Part shown: positions 50,691 through 63,357 of the stretch, piece after piece
How the letters are laid out: each line of letters opens with the position of its first letter
How positions within the stretch are numbered: the stretch's first letter is position 1
Assembly (NCBI GenBank): GCA_951804985.1
Contig: OX638130.1
Location: 122,649,593-122,713,592 of the forward strand
Length of the DNA: 64,000 nt
Direction of reading: 5' to 3'
From: Dryomyza anilis
Taxonomy: Eukaryota; Arthropoda; Insecta; Diptera; Dryomyzidae
The notes under the pieces: generated by a model
Database searches by the model: none
The model's input: only the letters and a program-made list of their open reading frames with translations
Told to the model about the DNA's origin: nothing
Translations under genes and position numbers: made by a program

Positions 50691-51999
50691 ATTAAAAACG
50701 TAATTGAAAATAAATAAAACCATGTACAAAATAAAAACGTACTTTAAATAGTACGAAGTAGAACTTTTGCAACACTGGTCAGGCTTGCTCGAAGGTATTG
50801 CCAGTATAAAATAATGTAGTGTGCTGACAGCGTTGCCAGTGCCACACAATAAGGCAAAACTCTCCAATACACTCTACAACAATTAAGTTTCTTTTATTAT
50901 GAACACTAAATTTTTTCTTAAATGGTTTAAATGTTTATATTTCAACTATTTCCAAATATTTTAATAAAAAAAATGTCCATTCTAGTTACGATTGAGTTAT
51001 ATAAGAGGCGGTCACTGACCATATCGATATACATTACTTTTTGAAAATATATAATTTGTCAAAAACCGTTGAATGATTGAATAAAGTGCTTTAACATTTC
51101 AATAATTTGGTTTTTTTTTGTTTTTCAATTAATTGATATTAAAACAATATTGTATTTTTTGTGATAAATATTTTAGATATTTGATTATTTATTTAGATAT
51201 AAAAAATAATTATCACAAAAAGTACAATATATTTCAATTCTTTCAGCTTTAACACGTTATATATTAAGCCATAACACGGTCGAATAAACTTAGCCTATTT
51301 TTTCACTTTTTTTTGCACGGAAAAAATATTTTAATTTAAATTATTTTGAACTTTTTGACATGGTGTACCGCAAAACAAATTTTGTATTTGTTTTACCTAA
51401 ATATTTATTTTTTTAGGTATTTTGAGGTTGTTAAAGAAATATTTTTCTATCTAAACCAATATTTTTCAATGACTGTGTTTGGTTTTACACGACACGATCT
51501 AGAAAGTATACTGTTTGTACTTCGTAGATATATCTAACATGTAAAAACAGAAATACGTTATTTTGATTGTTTTTTTATTTAATTATTTCCTGATATTTTT
51601 ATAATTTATGTTCCTGTTAACAGGGGTTCGATCAATTATAGTGGGCGGACGTCTTACAACAATTTTCTTAGTACAAGCATACTGTCAATTTTATTTTATA
51701 TTACTTTAGCCGGTAAATTGCAATTAAACCTAGTTTAATAATTTTTTCACCTTTCGATAAATATTGACTTTTGCTAACACTGACTGAAAATCAAGTATTA
51801 AAAATCAAAGCAATTGTCTCCTTGTTTCGGTTAATTACTAGGGGTTTTCTTTACTATTATTTATAATTTTATTTTTAATTTTTATTAGCATGAAAAAAAA
51901 TAATAAAATATTTGAACTCAGAATATATGGGAACAAATACAAATTTACTGAAATGATTCCGATGCAGCAAATGATTACTCACCAGAGCTGTTAAGGTTG
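50691..51999. other. AT-rich intergenic DNA, no gene seen
   Basis: TTGCAACACTGG at 50767 and GCGTTGCCAGTGCC at 50829 echo the promoter-like motif, but no transcript is evident. Confidence 0.4.
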
Positions 52000-52395
52000 G
52001 ATTACGATAACTTTTGAGTATGATTACTAATGAATCGTAATCAAAAATTTTGATTACGATTCTTAGTAGTCGTGAACAAAAATTTGAATTACGATTTTTG
52101 TTAGTCGTAATCAAAAATATTGATTATGATTAAAAATAATCAAAAAGTAATTTGATTCTTAGTACATTTTTTGATTATTTTCACGACTACTTTAAAATAA
52201 TCAAAAACCAGTAATCCGAATACTTTTTTTTGATTATTTGAAAATAATCAAAAAAAAATAATCCGACTACTTTTGTTTGATTTTTTGCAAACAATCAAAA
52301 AAATAATCCGACTACTTTTTTGATTATTCCTATTTTTCTTGATGATTTTTTGATTATCAAATAAAAGAGCTTGGCAACTATGTAGATTAATAAAA
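52000..52395. repeat. Word-repeat block (TAATCAAAAATTTTGATTA)
   Basis: TAATCAAAAA and its complement alternate about twenty times, giving many overlapping hairpins. Left text GAGCTGTTAAGG and right text AGAGCTTGGCAAC are only weakly complementary, so the ends are unsure. Confidence 0.6.
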
Positions 52396-53088
52396 CTGTC
52401 AGACAACAAAACATTTTCTTTCTCTTTTATGCAACAAGCAACTAAATCTATTCATTTCATAACAATATAGCCGCCTTTTCGCTCACACTCCTAAGTAACT
52501 GCCAGTGTTGCCATATCTAGAAGTTTCCCACTAAAATTGAAGATTTTTTTTGAGTGCCTTAGGTTTTTTTGAGGTTTTTTGTTGGGTAAAAAAGTATGGA
52601 GGATTTTAAAGCGTAATTCTTGGTTTTAACTATGTCATTTTTGTCAGTTTCTTGTTCGAAATTGTTGTTTTTCAAAATGGCATAGTTTTAAAAATATTCC
52701 GACATTTTGTTTTCGTTTGGCATGGTTAATGACGTTTTTAATTTTTGATATTGTCTGTGTTGCAATCATAATTATGAAAATTAATTAATATTAATAAAAA
52801 AAGAAAAACAAAGATTGGACAGTACTTTAATTTTAAAAATTCGAAAATTTTAGTTTTTTTAACCTAACAATTAAAATGAAAATGTTTAATTAAAAAGGCG
52901 TATTGCGATTTTATATATTTTTTTTAACTACTTAACTTGGAAAAATACTTCCAATAGAAAGGTAACAAAAGAACTTGATTGAAAATATAAAATTAATTTG
53001 GTGATTTGTCAACGACAACATATTTATATATATGAGTTTTTTTTTTGTCAACAGAATCATAAATCTAGATGGAGGAAATAAGACTGTA

Positions 53089-53509
53089 TGGCAACACCGG
53101 TAACTGCGTCGGCATTCGCAGCAAACGAACGGCGGCGATCAAGTGAGCGCCCGATGATTTTGACAATAAGAGAAGGAGAAAGGATTTTTGTTTTTTGTTA
53201 TTTTCTAAAAAAAGAAAAGAGTTTTGTGTTTTATTTTATAATTATTTGTGTGTGAAGACGACAAATTTAAATGCTACAAAAATAGCAGCATAAAAAGTGC
53301 AACGAAAAAAGAAAATACAAAAAAAAGTGCTTAAACAGTGTAGACGACGGCGGCGACGACGACGACGAATGCATATTCTTGAAGAAAATATTTTTTTGGG
53401 TTGAAATCGAAGAAACTGAAAAAACGGCTACGAACACGGAGTAAATTTAGTTTTTTTTTCACGTCGGTAAAAAGTGCAGCAGAGTTGGCTGAAAAAGTGG
53501 CTAAAAGTG
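53089..53509 (+). promoter_or_regulatory. Probable 5' region and leader of kat80
   Basis: GGCAACACCGG at 53090 resembles the motif upstream of ANKLE1 and Prosalpha4, and GCCAGTGTTGCC lies at 52501. A rather purine-rich leader with ACGACGGCGGCGACGACG (53343) runs to the start codon at 53510. The transcription start is not determined. Confidence 0.4.
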
Positions 53510-54529
53510 ATGGCATTAGCGCGGAAATTAACAGCAAAAATATGTAAGTTTATGACGGGGCGACTGCAGCCAACACGGCGCAGCGCAGTCAGCAGCTGGC
53601 CAGGAGGTGGTTTTTGAGGCGCAGCAGCAGCAGCACTAATTGGGAAGCAAATGCCATATAAAGGCAGACGGCAGGCAGCTTAGAAACAAAACCAACAAAA
53701 AAAGAACAAAGTAAAAAATTAGAAGTAAAAAATCCGAAGAAATATCAAGCGCAAGGTTATGCAAATTAACTTCGATTTCGTTCGCTGCTGCGTCTGGCCG
53801 TCGCTTTGTCGCGCTGCTGCTGCGTTGAGCAATGACGCCAGCCAGCGAGCGCTTGTTGTGGCCACATTTGGAATTTTGCTAAATTCCACAACATGAGGCA
53901 ACTTGAACCCATTTTAAATTTAATTTTAACGCGTATTATGCATTTTCCGCGCTTCCGGCGGTCGGTGGTTTCGCATTTGTTGTTTTTATTACTGTTGTTG
54001 TTGTTGTTATCTTTATGAATCACCGCCCACCTTTTGCACGAGTTTTAATAGCTTTTTGTTTTTGCTTCCGCAACGCCTTCTTCTACTACCTGCCCCCTCC
54101 CCCCCCATTTTCCACACATAGATGAGATAAAGGCTCACAATGCCAGCGTGACCAGCTTAGATCTCGGCGAGACGGGACGCGTTCTGGTCACAGGTGGCCA
54201 GGATCGCAATGTCAATCTGTGGGCTATAGGCGAGGAGACATGTTTCATGGTTGGTTCATTTGATTGCATTTTATTTGTTTCAAGCTAATTGTGTGATTTG
54301 ATTTGTTTTAGTCTTTGCCTGGACACAATCGTCCCATCGATTGTGTGCGTTTTGCCTATAACGATGATTTTGTGTACTCCGCCGATGACATTGGCATCAT
54401 ACGACGCTGGGATCTGAATGCGCAGACCATTTGCACGACACTCAATGGCCACATGAAGAGCGTGCGCACGCTGGATTTTAATCCGTCGGGCGAGTATGTG
54501 GTCTCGGGCAGCAATGACACCACTGTGAG
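53510..54529 (+). CDS. kat80: Katanin p80 WD40 subunit B1, first three coding exons (gene continues beyond window)
   Basis: Exons 53510-53543, 54122-54249 and 54312-54529 have coherent phases and code for the first 126 residues. The start MALARKLTAKIYEIKAHNAS matches fly katanin p80 as I know it. The first WD repeats follow: SLDLGETGRVLVTGG to NLWAI, GHNRPIDCVRF to IRRWDL, and GHMKSVRTLDF to SGSNDTTVR, cut by a donor (AG|GTAAGT) at 54530. The protein targets and regulates the microtubule-severing p60 ATPase. The next exon (LWD...) was not found in the remaining 9.4 kb, so intron 3 is very long and the CDS is partial here. Confidence 0.93.
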
Positions 54530-55929
54530 GTAAGTTTGTATTGTTGGCATAGACAAGAAAGCAAAAAAAGAGACTTTTTGTTTTCAAAGGTAAAGAAAAA
54601 ATCTTTTGTTCAAAACGCGAAGATTTTTTAAATTATTTATTGAGATTCAGAACACTCCAAAACTATGAACAACTTATATTGGGGTTGCAAAAGGAAATGG
54701 AGTTGATTTGGAAATTTTTGGGAGTAGAAATTAAATTTTTAAAATCTTGTATATGTTGCTGATTTTAAATAAAAGGAGTAGACAAATATGTGAAAGGTGT
54801 GGATTTTGTAAAAAAATAAGTAGTAACAAATTTCATATTATATTTGTAAAAATTTCATTATAATTTTTTACTCCATAACGATTTTGTTCTGGCCAATTAG
54901 TGCATCATTCTGTATTTTGAAACGAATGACTATTAGATGAGAGTGATGCAATTTTAAACAAAATTTAATGTTTCGAAAGCTAAATAACATGAAATCCAAA
55001 TTAGTGTAAAAGTATTTTCGCTTCGCTGTTCGTTTTGAAATACATAGAGCGGATATAAATAAATTATTTAGGCCAATTCTAAATAATCACAACCACAAAA
55101 TTGGCCTCATTATTTTTCCAAATTGAAAATGGAAAATATAAATTTTTCATACACTACTTTTGAAAAGAAGACGTTTTAAATTTTTTTATAAGAACGGTAA
55201 TCTGCTATAAATGACTATTTTCGTCGATTCGCATCAATCTGTTTTGAGTTCAAACACGTATAGTATGTTTATACCAAAAAATAAGCAGCGAATTTTGACT
55301 TATTTTTACTTCTGTTGGTATAAACAACAAATAGTCGTTGTAGAAGTTAAACTCACCAACAATATTTTCAAAAAGACTAAAATTAATTTCGAAAAATCTT
55401 AATATATCTCTCAATATATATTCGATTAACTTAATATTGGTACCAAGTGATTAGAAAATGTTAATCTATCAATTGATATTTCTAACTAAAAAATGTATCC
55501 ATTAAATAATATAATATTAACACACAAATTCGAAATTTAAGATTTGGATAAAAATAATTTCATAATTTCAAATAGTGTTTTTTGTTTTAATCTGAAGATA
55601 GTTCTAAGGGCTGCTTACTAAGGGCTGCTTACACATTATCCAGTTATGTGTTTCAATTTCATATATTCTATGGGGAACTCAAAGATCTTCGGTGCTTAAC
55701 CGAAGATCGTTCAAACGGCCCTTAATGTTAAAAGTTTTCGTTTCGTAAATTTGTAAAATCAATTTAGTGTTATCAATTTTATTAATTGATATTAATAATG
55801 ATGTATAAAGATTCAAATTAAAAACATTTAAAATGAAACATACAAAATTTCACAAATAATCAATACGCTTTGAACTATTAATGTCCATACCAAACCCTGC
55901 ACGGAAAACTTTAAATTTCTTTAACAATA

Positions 55930-56073
55930 CAGTGGCGCATATTCATATACAATTTTAAGTCAACTTTAACATTATAGTCAGATTTTTTTGACAATTGTCA
56001 CATAGAATAAAATGTCAAAAAGCTGATTTTAATTTTAAAGTCGATTTTAATTCTCTATGTATATGCGCCACTG
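55930..56073. mobile_element. 144-bp MITE with CAGTGGCGCATATTCATA ends
   Basis: CAGTGGCGCATATTCATATA and its inverted partner (TATGTATATGCGCCACTG) bound a 144-bp unit whose arms continue as AATTTTAAGTCAACTTTAA-like text. A second copy is at 62154-62290. CAGTGGCG-type ends are seen in hAT elements, but the target duplication is unclear. Confidence 0.7.
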
Positions 56074-57156
56074 ATTTATACTTGAATAATAAATATTTCA
56101 ATGACTAATTATTTTTTGCAATTTTCGTTTCAAAATGGAATTAACAAAGTTTTCACAAATATTACCAGATGTTCGTTAATCCACGATCTTGTTACGATTT
56201 TCGGATGAACTTCAAAATTCTAATCAAGGCCTTATACTAAATTTTTTGATATAAGCTCAAGTTTTTCAGTTTTACATAAAACAAATAGAAGTTTTCGATA
56301 CGATTTATTTTTATATTCCATTATAGAATACTTCAGCAAATATTTTGAAATAAACCCAACGAAATTCGTGTTAGTCTGACCAAAGTTATGACCAGTCAAA
56401 CACTAAAAAATAAAAATTTTAAGGCAATACCATATATATTTTATAACATCTATATATTTTGATTATTTTATTAAAGTATTTATATTATTTTAAACTAGAT
56501 CCAGAGAGTATAGATTTTTAATAGAGATTCCTTCCGAGTTCGTTGGCGTCGCTGCCGAAAACATTGGTTATGTGGAATTTTACAGATTAAAGTTAACAGA
56601 GGAAAACAGTGCACAAAACTCGATCTGTCCGCTGATAATTTGCAATCAAACTTACCGAGATATATTGCAATCCACGCCATATAAATTTTTATTATTTTTC
56701 TGGAAATTTTAATTATTCTGTGGCAGAAAACATTAGAATATTGACTTGAAAATGTGTCTAGATACACCTTGCTCTCTGCAAGATCTATAATTATATGGTT
56801 CCTCTTACTTGGTTTTTTTGCAAATCACTCTTTTTAGTTTTCAGATTAAAGACAAATTCTAATAAATGATTTTTTGGGTACATTTTTCTTTTTCGATGTT
56901 CATTTTAATCAATTTAATTGTCCTCAATTTATTCATAGAAAATAAAATAGATTCTTAAAACAGTAGAATTCAGGATATTATGGAAACATGTATTAAGAGC
57001 TGAAACTTTCAATCATTTCGATTGTGGTGACTATAGTGTAGACTATGATGATCCATTTAAATCCATTTCCATTTCATTTAATCCTGTTTTAATACAATAC
57101 TGTTATTGTCAACATTCCCATTTAGAAAGTTGATTACGATCATTTATCTGATCACG

Positions 57157-57326
57157 TTACTTAAACAATGAGACCAGTCCCACGTGATTGAAAGGTTTAA
57201 ATCCTTTTCCAAAAACAGGAAGCACTTGTCCGCTTCCAAATATATAATCGTTCCCACTGAGGTCACATTGAATGTATATTCCCAGAATGTCAAGATCACA
57301 ATATCCACAGCGCCTATTCTGAGATT
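57157..57326 (-). pseudogene. Possible JHBP/takeout-family exon fragment
   Basis: One minus-strand frame of about 55 codons reads ILGIYIQCDLSGN, then GSGQVLPVFGKGFKPF, then a stop. The pattern I-x-G-x-Y ... G ... LP-x-x-GKG resembles the middle of juvenile-hormone-binding/takeout proteins. Neighbouring frames are closed and no splice sites fit well, so if real it is a decayed fragment. Chance similarity is quite possible. Confidence 0.2.
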
Positions 57327-59479
57327 ATGGACGGGGGGTATCGATTTGTTTGTGAGATAACAGACAACATTATACCTTGCTCGAATTAAAATCAACTCTA
57401 TTTGCAAGACTCCACTCAAAGATTGCTTTAGGGTTATTATTGAGTGTGCCATTCATTGATAGTGCATCCAAAAAGTTTCTCGAAAAGACCTTTTGGTAGG
57501 GTCATACCCTAGCATTTCATAAAAGAATTAAACGAAGCGGGTTTACCAAAAAATATGCTTAAACAAGTTCTATTCTTTCTGTTCCGCAGTAGTATCAAGA
57601 TAAAAGTAGCATTATTTTCAAAAGAAAACCTCAATTTGGTCACCAATTTTAAACTATAAACGCAAATATTTAAAATTTAACATATAAAAATCGATAAGAA
57701 TGATTTTAACCTTGAACAGAATTTTAAATGCAGTTTAAAATATAAATTCTTATTAGTCAATCATTGAATTATTTAATATCACGTTTTATTTAATTGTTAA
57801 CAAAACATCGAATTCAATACAACTGTCGTATTCCACACTATAATTAAAAATATAAAATCATAAAGCACTTTTCCGAACATTAACATTGAGTATTTGAGGT
57901 CAACCCTCAACCGCAATTGCACTTTTAATTAAAATTTGATTTCGATTTGATTTAATGTTCATTTTTTTCAATTGTTTTGCTGTAGAGCGAGCATCTTGTC
58001 TATTTCTATGGCATCGTCGATTGTTGGAGCAACAGCTATGTGTGGGGCGGAAATGCTCAAGTTTTTTTTTCTAATTTTTCGTTTGTTTGTAATGCGATCG
58101 CAATGAACGTCAAGAGCCATTTAGCTGCCTCCATTATTATATAAATTATTAAGTGTCTTGATGATGTATCAAGCATTTACTATTGACGCCTAATCATTAA
58201 GCTATCGCTATTTAGCGTAACTTGCATTTGATCTTCTTGTTTTGGTCAACGTTTTTAGTGGGCGTTGTTTTGATTTCATGCAGTGCAAACATGTTCTGGG
58301 GCGGCTATCCATTGTGCTTGGTGCTTGAAGTATTTGTTTTGGTACAAGACGAGCTACCGACGCTACAAGTATTCTTAATAAAAAATAGCATTCATTGCTA
58401 TATCAAAATTTTCGTACCCAAAAATGTTAAATTTTTATTTCATGCGAGCATCAGAAAACATTTTAATGTTTGTCGCACGTTTATATTTAAAAAAAAACTC
58501 AAGAATAGTGTCAATGGGTTAGCAAATTGTAAAAATTTCAACTTTAACTCAAGCAAATAATTGTTGCTGTTACTGTTATAGTTTCAGTTCATTCTGATTA
58601 AAATTTAAAAAATAACGCACCACTATTTCGAGTGTTATAAAATATTTTATGATCTTTTTGGCAACACACACAAACAACAAATCATCTTTATGCTTTAGTG
58701 GGTTTGTTTTCATTTCACTATGCTGTTTAGTTATTTGTAGTAATTCTTTATTAGGTTTCTTGCTTCCTACGCAATGCTAATTCGCAGCTTGTTTGAATAT
58801 CTAAATAAATACAGCTGGTCATTTTTGCGTTTTTGATTCTGGTTTGATTTGTGGTTGTTGTTGCCGCTACTCTGCGGTGCGTCGTCGCATGAAGCCACAT
58901 TAAACGCACTCATTCATTGAAGTCTTAAGTGATTCATGTTTTGGCTGAACTTTGCATAAAGTAGTTTGTTGTACGACGAAGTAGCAGCAGCAGCAAGGTT
59001 ATGATTTCTTGTTGTAGCTTAGATAACTGGTTAAACGAACTATGCAAAACTGTTAGGTTTCTTTAATATCATATTTTTTTTTACATATTTGAATAATTTT
59101 CACTATGTCTCTGCGGCATTATAATTTCATTTTAGTTTTTTGTTTTCTTATTAAAATTTAAATAACAACGACGACGCTTTTACTTGTTTATATCACGCAG
59201 TTTTAGCAATGCAGAGGCGCAGATGTTGGGGCCTTTTATTCGTTACTAAATTATGTTCTCTTCAATGGTATTATTTAAAATTTAAATTTATCAAATTTAG
59301 ATTATTAAAGGCAATTTATAAAAATGAGTATGTTAAAGATTTTGGTGCTTTTCAACTGATTTCGATCGATGTTCTATTAAAATTTCTAAATTTCTAAATT
59401 ATTTTTATCTAAATTAAAAATCATAATTTCTAAAAAGTTTAAATTTTCACTTAAACTAGGATCTTTTAATAAAGAAAAA

Positions 59480-60600
59480 TTTAAATTTTCACTAAAATTC
59501 AATATTTCACTACACCATTTACAAATGTAATTCAGAAAAGATCAATTGAAATTCAGAAATTCCAAATGAAATTCAAAAGACATCAATTGAAATACAGAAA
59601 TTTCATTTGAAATTCAAAAGACATCACTGAAATTCAGAAATTCCATTTGAAATTCAGAAATTCTATTTGCAATGCAAAAGACACCAATTGAAATTCAGAA
59701 ATTCCATTTGAAATTTAAAAGACATCAATTAAAATTCAGAAATTCCATTTGAAATTCAAAAGACATGAATTGAAATTCAGAAATTCCATTTGAAATTCAA
59801 AAGACATCACTGAAATTCAGAAATTCCATTTGAAATTCAGAAATTCTATTTGCAATGCAAAAGACACCAATTGAAATTCAGAAATTCCATTTGAAATTTA
59901 AAAGACATCAATTAAAATTCAGAAATTCCATTTGAAATTCAAAAGACATCAATTGATATTCAGAAATTCCATTTAAAATTCAAAAGACATCACTTGAAAT
60001 TCAGAAATTCCATTTGAAATTTAAAAGACATCATTTGAAATTCAGAAATTTTCATTTGAAATTCAAAAGACTTAAATTGAAATTTAGAAATTCCATTTGA
60101 AATTTAAAAGACATCATTTGAAATTCATAAATTTTCATATGAAATTCAAAAGACTTAAATTGAAATTCAGAAATTCCATTTGATATTCTGAAATTACCAT
60201 TTGAAATTCAAAAAACATCAATTGAAATTTAGAAATTCCATTTGAAATTCAGAAGACATCAATTGAAATTCAGAAATTTACATTTGAAATTCAGAAAATT
60301 TCATTTGATATTCAGAAAATTACCATTTGAAATTTCTATTTGAAATTCAGAAGTTTCCATTTGAAATTAAGAAATTTTCATTTGAAATTCAGAAATTTCC
60401 ATTTAAAATTCAGAAATTTTTGAATTTCAATTATTGTCTTTTGAATTTCAAATGAACATTTCTGAATTTCAAATGATGTCTTTTGAATTTCAAATAGAAT
60501 TTCTAAATTTCAATTTAAGTCTTTTGAATTTTAAATGAACATTTCTGAATTTTAATTGATGTCTTTTGAATTTCAAATAGAAATTTCTGAATTTTCAAAT
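59480..60600. repeat. GAAATTCAGAAATTCCATTT / AAAAGACATCAATT tandem array with inverted end
   Basis: A unit of about 45-48 bp (GAAATTCAGAAATTCCATTT then GAAATTCAAAAGACATCAATT) is repeated some 20 times from 59510 to 60410. A block of about 100 bp (near 59610-59710) recurs at about 59790-59890 as a higher-order repeat. From 60420 to 60600 the same unit appears in reverse orientation, making a large hairpin possible. Confidence 0.85.
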
Positions 60601-61829
60601 GTTTGTTTTAAAAAACTAAATAATTTTTTCCAAAATTCTTTTTTTTATCAAACTAAAATTTTTATGTTTGCAAAAAATTACTTTCGTATCACATTTATTT
60701 CTACTTTTCTCAATTAATAAAAACAAAATTGTTTACAAATATCAAAACAACTTTGCGAATTGTTAAGATATTAATTTATTCATTGTTTCTTCAAGTTGAC
60801 AATTTATTGCTACTAGTTAGTTTGCTTTGTGCCTGCCTTTACTTTACCATGTCGTGCACTACAATGTCTTGACGACGTAAAAACAATTTATAAAAAATCT
60901 CTCGATTTACGTTTCTTTTTAATGGCGTGATAATTTGGCTATCATTACGTGGTTGTCAAGCTTTTGAGCTTGTTAACGCTTGCGGTACTTTCCGGGTTCA
61001 TTGTGGTATGTCACGACTTGATAGACATGGTTAATTGGGCCAAACGTATTAAGAAGTGGTTTTACGAAAATGTCAATGTTTAGTAAAAGTTTATATTATT
61101 TTATGGTTTATGCACTCTATTTCTAAATTGAATGTTGAAGTTTTAATCAGCAAATACAATAAATGATTTTTAAGAAAATCTCAGCTTTTTGACAAATATG
61201 TGAATGAGAACATTGTCAAAAAAAGCTGTTCATATTTATAAAGTCAACTTTATTTTGTTTATTAGTAAAATTTTTTTTTAATTTTTACATTGAAATAAAT
61301 TAAAAACCAGGAATGTTAGGCACATGGAAAATTTTGAAGTAGGGAAATTGTGATAGTTGATGTGGTGAAGTTAGTAAGAATTATGAAAATTATAGTCGTT
61401 CTAAGCGGACCATATCACTTAGTGTGATAATGTATCACTTAAAGTGATACATAGGTCACCTAGGTATACGATTCCTGAAAATAACTACAAACTTACAATC
61501 GCTTTAAGAATTTCCTTTCATTTGAATACATATATGTACAAATGGGTACCGGGAACCACAAGTCGGTTCGCGGGAAAATATTTTTTTTATATATTTGAGC
61601 AAAACGCCAATATATTTGATCAAAAAAGTTCACTTAAGCCGGTATAAAATGAAATTCATCTTACTTACATCTAGTTTTATATGAGGTATTTGAATATAAG
61701 TGGGCCGTCACAACGGACCGATTTTACCAATTTTCAATGATCTAGCTCTTCTAGTTTTTCTGTAATCGTGATTTCAACAGACTGAAAGACAGACAGATAT
61801 TGCTAAATCGAATTATGATCTCCTAAGTA

Positions 61830-62066
61830 TAATAATATTTTGGCTCTACAGTCCTATAAGAACTTAGGCCGAGATCTTTTACAATTTTGAGCTGTGTGGG
61901 ACCTACAGATTAATTACGAATCCGAACGGCGGCTGAGAACTTTTCATAGGCAATGTTTTATTCTCGTAGGTTTACCATTTACTGCCGAGAGGTAGCGCGG
62001 TATAGAAAAATGTTTCTATGAAAAGATGCTCCCAGTCTAGGCTTGAATTTGAGACGTTTCGGCTCG
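61830..62066 (-). mobile_element. tRNA-headed SINE, second copy (head decayed)
   Basis: The body matches 45870-46187: GAATCCGAACGGCGG, CTCGTAGGTTTACCATTTACTG, GAGAGGTAGCGCGGTATAG. The ATT-rich tail (AATAATATT) is also shared. The head is reduced to CAGTCTAGGCTTGAATTTGA and TTTCGGCTCG. It reads on the minus strand. Confidence 0.8.
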
Positions 62067-62153
62067 TTGATCAAAAATTTCCATACTAGAAATGTTCCCT
62101 TCTGGGTGTTACAAACGGTGTACCAAAATATGTAAAAAAAAAAATAAAATATA

Positions 62154-62290
62154 TGGCGCATATTCATGAACAATTTAAACGCGATTTTAAAATTAAAATA
62201 AGCTTTCTGACATTTTATTTTTTGTGAAAATTGTCTAAAAAGTCGGCTTTAACTTTAAAGTTGCCTCTAAATTGTCTGTGAATATGCGCC
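62154..62290. mobile_element. Second copy of the GGCGCATATTCAT MITE
   Basis: GGCGCATATTCATGAACAATTT and, inverted, GGCGCATATTCACAGACAATTT bound it. The interior resembles 55930-56073 (CTTTAACTTTAAAGT, TGACATTTTATT). Confidence 0.7.
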
Positions 62291-62966
62291 TATTTTTTTT
62301 TAAATGTTTAATAAATATTTTTAAAAATATCATTTCATCTCAATGCTAACTCCACCATCATGTTTTCATCATTGTTACAAACAATTTCAGAAAGTAGCAT
62401 ATTCAGCACAAATGTGAACAAAATAATACGTAAGAATTTCGCCACCCGGATATATTTTGTATATAAATTTAATAAAAACAAAATATTTTCTAATGGACAA
62501 GTTTCAGCGAAATAGTTTTTGTTTACGATTTGGTTGATAATATTCGAATACTACGATTAAATATTCAATATATTTCAGACAAGATACTAAATTAATTTAA
62601 GAATAGACAGAACTAGATTCAAAAACTAACAAATTAAAATCTTTAATGCTAAAATAGGATTAATTCTTCTTCAATACCGTACTGTTTTTGGCAATTGCCT
62701 TTAACATATTAAAATTCTTTCTGTGTTTCTTTGTCTCTCTATCGACTGATTTCCTCAATGTTTGTCTTGGACGGCCAGGATTTCTCACCACATTTCCCAT
62801 GATGCAATTCTTTATTCCTGGGTTCCTGGGTCAAAAGATGCGAAATTTGTTTCTCAGGCAACGACTGACGAGTCGCATTTGGGAGTCGCATGGTAATGGT
62901 TTTGGTAACTTTCCAAGTGCAGCACTCATATAGTTCGTTTGAATTGAAATAATCAAATAGTAATTA

Positions 62967-63050
62967 GGGCGTGTGCGAGTTTGACTATATTGCTGACTAA
63001 ACTAAATTTTGTCGGTAATGCAGTTTTGACTAATTTAATTTACGGTGTTA
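62967..63050. mobile_element. Half copy of the AGGGTGTGTG MITE
   Basis: GGGCGTGTGCGAGTTTGACTATATTGCTGACTAAACTAAATT resembles the left arm of 44064-44286. CCGTAATTAAATTAG-like text follows inverted. It ends just before a Helitron. Confidence 0.55.
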
Positions 63051-63057
63051 TAACATA

Positions 63058-63357
63058 CTAGCAGGGACCCGTGCTTCGCTGTATACGTTTTTTATTGGTG
63101 TTGTAAATATAGTAACCAAAACAAAAATAATTTTCCTCGGTCCCAATTGCTGATATAACGTGTTTTTAATTTTTGGGTTATATGGGAGGTGCCGCGCCAA
63201 GTCAACCAATCTCATCAAGATATAGCCTATACTCTTCCCAGATCCAACATACATATTGTGTGAAAATTTTATTCGATTCGCTTTAGTCGTTTTGACGCCT
63301 ATTTGGAACATATATACAGACACACATATGTATAAACATTCACAAATATATAGTAGA
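63058..63357 (-). mobile_element. Short Helitron-like element
   Basis: Minus strand: TCTACTATATATTTGTGAATG after A at the 5' end, CTAG before T at the 3' end, with GGGTCCCTGCTAG like the other copies. It holds one body segment (GGGAGGTGCCGCGCC, AGATATAGCC). The 3' palindrome is decayed. It is 300 bp with no array. Confidence 0.62.

Noticed and set aside
58222..58560. 112-aa frame with hydrophobic start
   Set aside because: It lies inside the kat80 intron, turns into low-complexity Lys/Phe text, and has no recognisable domain or splice signals.
62688..62933. 81-aa frame near the right end
   Set aside because: No similarity to the WD40 part expected for kat80, no acceptor or donor in phase, and no recognised domain.
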